Below are positions 57,842 to 64,000 of a stretch of DNA of 64,000 nucleotides, piece after piece. The stretch lies in the NCBI GenBank assembly GCA_030280995.1, contig JASXTE010000011.1:17316603-17380602 (forward strand). Direction: 5' to 3'. Made by a program: the position numbers and the translations under genes. Below the pieces are notes generated by a model. It saw nothing but the letters and a program-made list of their open reading frames with translations, was not told the DNA's origin and ran no database searches. The stretch comes from Hemileia vastatrix (Eukaryota > Basidiomycota > Pucciniomycetes > Pucciniales > Zaghouaniaceae). Numbering within the stretch: the first letter of the stretch is position 1; every line of letters starts with the position of its first letter.

Positions 57842-58438
57842 ATAAAATGATGTACAATGTTTTTTGAGTTATGAAGTGTTATGCTGCGGAGTGCTGTGTA
57901 TGAATGGGATGATGCTGACAAATCAGTGAAATGGGACTTGATGGTGAAATCAGCACTTTTGGTTGAGAAAGTGCAGATTTGAGTGAACTAAGTGACTTAT
58001 TTCATTTTGAAATCCACCAGTGTTGGGGCTAGTATGTTTTGGGAATCCACACTGAAATAAGTGCTGATTTGCTAGAACTGACACCCCCTAATATTGTTAT
58101 TTTTAAAATGAGCCGCTGTAATGTTTAACTCCTTCAAGAACCCAGCAGCATGTAAGTATTAACAATGTTTGCTTTGTGCAGTTTTGATCACTATAGAATA
58201 TTTTATTCATATATAACCCAACAATTTCTTGCATCTGAATCATGCTATTCGGGTTATGGTCTCTCATAAATGATGTTTTATTTATCTTTTCAAAAGGCAA
58301 AGACATCAGAAGCGTCAAAGGCAGCACAATCCATAGGAATTATGCACCAGGCCCCAGCCGCGTCATCACTCTCGATCAAGTTGCATTAGTCGGGACGTAT
58401 TCCTTCTCTTCATCTGCCATATTGTATCGTCAATAATA
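57842..58438. promoter_or_regulatory. Harbinger end and PRE2 upstream region
   Basis: The transposon terminus GAACTGACACCCCCT ends at 58089. The 349 nt from there to the PRE2 ATG must hold its promoter and leader. No canonical TATA is obvious. Confidence 0.5.
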
Positions 58439-59657
58439 ATGGATCGTATTCTCAAAGATATCGAGAAAAGGGATGCACCTGAAGATTCTGATCTTCGATC
58501 TCATCTTGATTCTCAATATGCACTTAAAATGCCCTTGAATTGCTTAAATTCCTTTGAAGCTACGCCAGTTCCTTTTTTCAAAATTCCTCAGGTGGATGAT
58601 GTGAGTGTCAAACTGTGAAGCTCAAGTTGAAATATTCAAATTGATCAGGATCTTTCTTTTTAGCCCGCTGAATTCCTCCGCCATCACACTGACGACAATT
58701 CTCCTGATGCCCGTATCAAAATCAAACATGGGACAACTACTTTAGCTTTTAGATTTCAACATGGGATTGTAGTAGCTGTCGATTCTCGTGCGACAGCTGG
58801 AAGCTATATTGCAAGTGGAACTGTTAAAAAGGGTACCCTATTTGATCTTTTTCACATCATATATACATTCTTACAGACTGCTGGCTTATGCATGTTTGAA
58901 TTTGATGGGGTTGCAGTTATTGAAATTAATCCATATTTACTTGGAACCATGGCTGGAGGAGCTGCTGATTGTCAATATTGGGAGGTCCGTTGGCTTTGTA
59001 TAAATTTGCATCCATTCTTCTTATGCAGCCGACTAGGCTAGAAACAAACAAACAAAGAAGTAAATAACTGATTACCTGATTGCCTGCTTTTTTCTACACA
59101 CAGACCTATCTTGGAATACAGTGTCGACTACATGAACTTCGAAACAAGAGTAGGATATCAGTTGCAGCTGCATCGAAATATTTGTCAAACTTAGTATATA
59201 GCTACAAAGGGATGGGTCTTTCAATGGGAACTATGATTTGTGGTTGGGACAAATCAGGACCTGGATTGTATTACGTTGATTCAGATGGGACGAGATTAAA
59301 AGGTGATTGTTTTTCAGTGGGAAGTGGAAGTACATTTGCATATGGTGTATTGGATCAAGGATACAAATGGGACTTGGAAGTTGAAGAAGCTCTTGAGTTA
59401 GGCAGAAGAAGTATATATGCCGCTGGTCATCGAGATGCGTTTTCTGGAAATACACTCAATCTTTACCATGTAAAGGAAGATGGTTGGCAGTTCATATCTA
59501 ACTACGACGTAAGCATTGTTTTTTTAAAGAAAAAATATTTATAATAATAATAGCAGCAGATATACTGATTGAGAACATCTCGTAGTTCAATAAATTGCAC
59601 TATGATATGAGTTATGGCTACGGACCTCGGATAGAAAAAGAAAAGTTGCAACATTGA
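58439..59657 (+). CDS. PRE2: 20S proteasome subunit beta type-5 (chymotrypsin-like)
   Basis: Five exons, 58439-58600, 58664-58832, 58917-58984, 59104-59508 and 59586-59657, join in phase to 291 residues, close to the usual length. Residues 1-77 are a propeptide. Cleavage between Gly77 and Thr78 (KHG|TTTLAF) frees the nucleophile Thr1. The other active-site residues follow at the expected mature positions: Asp17 ([10 protein letters not shown]), Lys33 (VKK) and Met45 ([12 protein letters not shown]), the Met being the S1-pocket marker of beta-5. [32 protein letters not shown] and [10 protein letters not shown] complete the fold. The subunit gives the chymotrypsin-like activity of the 20S core in cytosol and nucleus. 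The first four exons are secure. The last short exon was chosen because NKLHYDM fits the family's C-terminus. Confidence 0.95.
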
Positions 59658-59662
59658 AATGT

Positions 59663-59704
<42 letters not shown>

Positions 59705-60197
59705 CTGCACACTTTTCACAAGTATTCAATGATGATGATGATAAAGATGATGATGAAAATGATGATGGTGATGCTATGCATCATCTTGCTCGGCTAACGC
59801 AATGAGATCATCATTTATTTTGTTTGTATATTCACCTCTACAACTTTAAATTTCCATGATTCATACTGAACTTCACCTTTGAAGATCAGTATTGTATGAC
59901 TAGTGGATTTGTGGAGTGGATAATGATAATAATTCTTTTGATCACAACTCAATGTTATGCATACAGCAATGGGAGCAGAAGGAGATCGATTAGAGAGTGA
60001 AAAAGACATTTTTGGATCAAATATTGGCTATGAAGCCTGATTAGAAAATGATGACCCCAGTCATAGCTTCTACACAAAACCAGAAGTGCATTCATTGGTT
60101 ATCAAAAGGGGTGATGTGCATTCCATGAGAAATTTTATTTATTAGTTTATTTTATATATTGTATTGTGAATTTTTTTTTTTTTTTTTTTTTTTTTTA
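59658..60197. other. Convergent 3' region with (TA)n and poly-T tracts
   Basis: The 3' ends of PRE2 and the SAM35-like gene face each other across 540 nt. The region has (TA)n at 59666-59702, GATGAT repeats at 59730-59770 and a poly-T run at 60171-60197. It holds no further gene that I can support. Confidence 0.6.
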
Positions 60198-61828
60198 TTA
60201 AGAAGAAAAAAATTCATTATATAAATGATCTTTCCATTCGACAAGTTCTTTAAGTCTCATCATTTTTAACGTCAAAACATGGCGATCACTCAAAATCATT
60301 CTGGAGTAGGGTCGATGAGGGTTTAAGGAAGGCAAGTTCAAAATGACATGAGTATATGCAAACAAAGTGGCATCTAAAAGTGAGGGACCCGTTTTTCTAC
60401 TTTCCTTCTCATTTTCACTTTCAATGTCTTGATCTCGGGGTGATAGCCAAGGATGACGATCAATCCTTTTTTTCTCTGTGTGAGTGGTGGTGGTAGCGAT
60501 GGTAAAGAAGAAATGGTTGTAGATTTGGTCAATCGTTGAGATGGCTTGACGTTCTAGAGTTTCTAGGTCAATGGGTTGTTGGTGAGAAAAAGAAGAAGTG
60601 AAGATTGACGACGGTTGGAAGTGGAAGTGGAAGATGTGGTTGAAGAAGGATGTGGGAGAAGGAGGGAGAGAGGGGAGAGGAGAAGGGAAATTGAGTAGGT
60701 GTAAGTGAGATGAGATAGGGGGGTATTGATGGTAAGATGCCAGCCAGCGATGAAGAAGAGATGATAGGAATGGGGTTTGAGATTTGGAGTGCTTGCTTGG
60801 CGAGGGTTTAGAGGTGGCTTCTGGATAGTAGAGTGGAAGAGTGAAAGTGGAATAGATGGGTTCGTTATAGTGCAAGTTATTCATCTACCGCAATAAAAAT
60901 GTCAAGGATAATCCTCTATAATCATCAATCTTGATGAAGAAATATATATAATACTAACGAACCAAAGCTGGTCTGACTTTCATTTCCAACGATTTAACCC
61001 AGTCTTTTTGTTCTTCTTGGAAGTCTTTTGTGATCTTATCTTGAGGAGGGAGATCCTCTTGACCAGTTGTCCGATTCACATCATCCGATGGTGAAGGAGG
61101 AGATTTCTTTTGCAAACTAGTAATAGTGGTATCGACCACCCAATTTTCTATTTCGTCTGTTTTCAAAAGAGTTCCATCGGGTAAATGTAGCACGGGCAAG
61201 CGATCTGATCCACACATATCCATCCATCCAAAAAGGCCAGAAAGAAGAGAGAAAAAAAAAAGAAGAGCACAATAAACATGACACCATCTATCGATCTTCA
61301 TCTCATCACTTACGGCCTGGAACACCTTTAGGATCGAAAACGACATATTTTGTATTGAAATGAATTTTTTTAAACTTAAGAAACGCTTGATAGACCAGAC
61401 AATCCAAGTCAAACGAAGCTGAACTGCCATTTAGTCCGGGTCCATCTATTTATATACAAATAAGAGGGGAAAGTGGGAGTAGGAGTATGACTTTAATCAA
61501 CAATATGAATTGTTCTTTTGGTACTCTCAATCTTCCTCTTACTACTGCCTGTTATTATTATTTAATGAGGATGTTGTGCCAGGCTCAGTTACAATGACTT
61601 ACATATCCACAAAGTAGGAATCAAGGACTGGGTTGCATCTCGAGAAAGGAGAGATACTTTGTGGGCAGGATAGGCTTGAAAGATGGAACAAAGCCAAGCC
61701 AAGCATGAAGATTGGGCAGAGACGATTAGAGGATGAATGAAGAAAATACCTATGAGAGGAAAGGCGGAAAGAAGCGATTTGACGAAAGAGGGCGGATGGA
61801 AATGAGGGGATGTGGTGGGCGATGACAT
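60198..61828 (-). CDS. SAM35: SAM35/metaxin-like subunit of the mitochondrial sorting and assembly machinery
   Basis: Five exons (61828-61750, 61674-61603, 61445-61314, 61204-60963, 60884-60198) join in phase to 403 residues. The frame had to be followed across introns, since unspliced frames give misleading products. The N-terminus has SLLSAFPLIAYPA, matching the FPLxTYPA hallmark of fungal Sam35. A GST/thioredoxin-like half follows: TLWIYGPG, SFDLDCLVYQAFLKFKKIHF, VVFDPKGVPGHRLPVLHLPD, GTLLKTDEIENWVVD. The C-terminal half has PALMNNLHYNEPIYSTFTLP and the GST-C-like GPSLLDATLFAYTHVILNLP. Sam35 sits on the cytosolic face of the outer membrane and helps insert beta-barrel proteins with Sam50 and Sam37. 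Sam37 or a plain metaxin is the alternative. Confidence 0.75.
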
Positions 61829-61939
61829 CTTCTGCGTGTAGTTTAGCGTCAGTGGCAAACTCCGAGAAGAACCAGACTTTTTCCAGGCGTGTAAACTACA
61901 GCCTATATACACAGATCATGTGGTAGCAAAATCTATAAT
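61829..61939 (-). promoter_or_regulatory. SAM35-like promoter interval
   Basis: Only 111 nt separate the inferred start codon from the Harbinger end at 61940, so the native promoter is either very compact or partly displaced by the transposon. TATATACACAG (about 61902-61912) is TATA-like on the plus strand. Confidence 0.4.
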
Positions 61940-62378
61940 AGGGGGTATCAATGTTCAGGGATCAGCAATTAAATTAATTGCGGATAAAAATCCTTATACC
62001 CCAATTATTTTCCGCAATTATTTTTGATAATAATTGGGTTATTAGACACTTTACGTGTCAATGTTCACCTCTTATACGACATTTTTTTACTCAATTTTTC
62101 ATAACCACATCTTGGACAACCTTCTGTCATAACCACATCTTGACCTACTTTCTGCCATAACCACTTCTTGAACTACTCTCTGCATATGCCTTCTACCTTG
62201 CTGCGCACTCCCATTCTCATTGCATCCTGTTCATTCTATCCGCTCAGAACCCCTCACCATCTCATCTGCTTGCTTCTGCTCCTTTTCATCTTGCTATCTC
62301 ATACGCTTGTTTCTGCTCCTTTTCATCTCTCTATCTCATCTGCTTGTTTCTGCTCCTTTCATCTTCATTTATAATAAT

Positions 62379-63729
62379 ATGCCTCGTCATCCTAGATCTT
62401 CTCAAAGGCAGCCATCACCCAGTTGTTCTTCAAATCCCACTACTCCCTCTTTCCCCCGCTCAGCCGAGAAATCTAAGACCATTCAATTAAAAAAAGATGA
62501 TCATCTCATTCTTATCAACTGGCTGAAAACCAAATCTAACTATGATTCTTGATTTGGTACTGAGTATTCAACTAAAGTAGGATGGCCCCCAGCATCAAAA
62601 GTTAATGGCTATCTTTTAATGGCAAATGAATTACGGAATAAGACCAAGGGAAGGATTGATCTTTTGCCTAAACAGATGTCTGAACGCTTCAAGCATTACT
62701 GATCCAAATACAAGAAGGCAAAGGCTCTTTCATCTTTGACGAGTTTTGGGGTTACTGACATTGATATAACTAAGGGTATCAAATCCATAGAGGATAAACT
62801 TGATTCTTTATGTCCTTACTTTAAAGAGATGGATGCAATTTTTGGAGAGCAAGCCGATGTTAATCCTGTTAACATGTTGGATGGAGAAGATCCTATCTCC
62901 AAACATGATGTTGAAGCAAATCTTTTCCCATCCTCTTCCTCCACTCAAGCCTCCCCTCATTTGAATGAGACATAGCTAGATAGCTTTTCTGTAGATCCTA
63001 TAGGTGATTTAACCCAACCAAATCTAACTCAGGTCTGTTTCTTTTTTCTTTTATCTTATCTTTTCTATTTTTTATTTACTTATCTTTTTCTTATTTCTTA
63101 AAAGGCTGATGAACAAACCCAGGATCCTCAATCAACTGAGTCTGAAGCTAGTGACAATGATGAGGAGGAAAATGCTACGTTGAACAAAAAGCGAAGGGCT
63201 TCAAATAGTCTAAATTTCCTCTCCCAAAGAAGACCAAAAAGTGATACTTCATCACAAACACCTTTTTCTTCAATGGAACAGTTTTTAGAGAAACATGATG
63301 CTGGTAAGTGATATCATACCTCTTATTACTTTACTCTTCTTTTCTTCTACTTTATGTTAATTTTTATTCTCACTCTAGAACAAGTGGAAATTGCTAAAGA
63401 GACTCTAAGCTTTGAAAAGAAGAAATACGAGCTCTCTTTAAGGAGGGATGACAGAGTACAAGATTTGGAAGAGAGGAAGTACAAGCTCTCCTTACGGAAG
63501 GATGATTGGGTCCAAGATTTGGAGGAGAAGACGTTTTAGTTAACTCTTAGTATTAAAAAATCCAAAAAAGAGGAAAAAAACACTCGAGCATCAAAACTTA
63601 ATGGAACAGATGAAGTATAAGCATGATCTTCAAGAAAGTTCTAAAAAGAAAGATTTCTTGATCAAATGCATTAAAGCAAACAAATCTGTTGAAGAAATAG
63701 AACATTTAATGAAATTTTTTGTTGACTAG
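62379..63729 (+). pseudogene. Myb/SANT-like ORF of the second Harbinger copy
   Basis: ATG 62379 begins MPRHPRSSQRQPSPSCSS. The region KKDDHLILINWLKTKSNYDS then meets a TGA; GWPPASKVNGYLLMANELRN, LPKQMSERFKHY and a TGA follow; a TAG interrupts near 62975. Both introns of the first copy are conserved (63034-63104 and 63304-63378). The coiled-coil exon has EERKYKLSLRKDDWVQDLEE, a TAG at 63537-63539, and ends near 63729. It has one repeat block fewer than the first copy. Where the first copy has a stop after WLKTK, this one does not, so the two decayed independently. Confidence 0.78.
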
Positions 63730-64000
63730 TTTCTTTTATTTCTTTCACACTTCATGTGTTCATATTTATTTGTACATAAATTTTACAATTATTTTCTGTA
63801 TTTCTTGAAATTTTGTATATTAATGTTAAATATTCTTTTTTTAAATAAAATTTTCAAGTCTCCTTTGAAAATTTGACAATCTCCCACCCCTGGATTTTTT
63901 TGAAGTAAGGGGTGGGTATCACAAAAATTCTTTCATGTCATGAATCTTGAAAGTCTTATATGAAAATTTGGCTTTACTACCCCCTGCATTTTACCGGTAT
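63730..64000 (+). repeat. Minisatellite downstream of the Myb-like ORF (start)
   Basis: GAAAATTTGACAATCTCCCA and GAAGTAAGGGGTGGGTATCA match the ~80-nt unit at 39060-39415. The array runs off the window. Confidence 0.65.

Larger units (their letters stand above)
61940..64000 (+). mobile_element. Second PIF/Harbinger copy, cut by the window end
   Basis: It starts AGGGGGTATCAATGTTCAGG and continues with the same subterminal block as the element at 37091, including TTATTAGACACTTTACGTGT. Identity to that copy through the Myb-like ORF is high. Oxygenase and transposase ORFs, if present, lie beyond 64000. Confidence 0.8.

Noticed and set aside
59710..59803. Asp-rich last exon for PRE2
   Set aside because: It lies beyond the TA repeat and its phase gives Met-rich or unrelated residues. 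The exon at 59586-59657 fits the family.
60954..61430. A separate 158-residue protein starting MAVQLRLTW
   Set aside because: Its first part is in the wrong frame. The correct frame of the same exon gives the SAM35/metaxin signature, and the middle is an intron with good borders.

Overview
The window is AT-rich, repeat-dominated nuclear DNA from a fungus, most likely a rust (Pucciniales). The evidence is short GT-AG introns, two housekeeping genes with fungal-type proteins, a small cysteine-rich secreted protein gene, and dense Ty3/gypsy chromoviruses, Ty1/copia elements and PIF/Harbinger transposons. The genus cannot be fixed from sequence alone.

Layout. 1-1422: end of a Ty3/gypsy chromovirus (chromodomain plus LTR). 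2430-2860: ATGCAT-rich low-complexity DNA. 3425-12040: a satellite of about 607 bp per unit, each unit centred on a near-perfect 42-46 bp palindrome. 12625-13960: decayed copia gag on the minus strand. 14318-15731: a large LTR with an intron and spliced-looking tandem copies. 16146-16965: gene for a small secreted Cys-rich protein with one apparent frameshift. 17180-22458: nearly intact Ty1/copia element (TSD CTCTG, one in-frame stop) nested in a poly-A retroposon. 25120-33502: complete but decayed Ty3/gypsy chromovirus on the minus strand, carrying an antisense zinc-cluster ORF with its own TATA box. 35346-37040: deleted Ty3 element. 37091-44263: PIF/Harbinger transposon with a Myb/SANT-like ORF, a TET/JBP-like 2OG-Fe(II) dioxygenase ORF and a DDE transposase. 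44300-48000: low-complexity zinc-cluster-like ORFs. 48577-52640: two tandem LTR-like units split by CACTA-type elements. 52838-58089: relics of further Harbinger, TET/JBP-like and zinc-cluster ORFs.

Gene island. 58439-61828 is the only clearly intact host sequence. It holds the proteasome beta-5 subunit (PRE2, plus strand, five exons) and a SAM35/metaxin-type mitochondrial outer-membrane protein (minus strand, five exons), arranged convergently. Harbinger ends abut the island on both sides (58089 and 61940).

Two candidate systems stand out. First, a Harbinger-type transposon that carries a TET/JBP-like DNA-base oxygenase, with fragments of at least two more copies nearby. Second, a family of zinc-cluster ORFs, one of them antisense inside a chromovirus. 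Almost every transposon gene here carries stops or frameshifts, several consistent with C-to-T decay.
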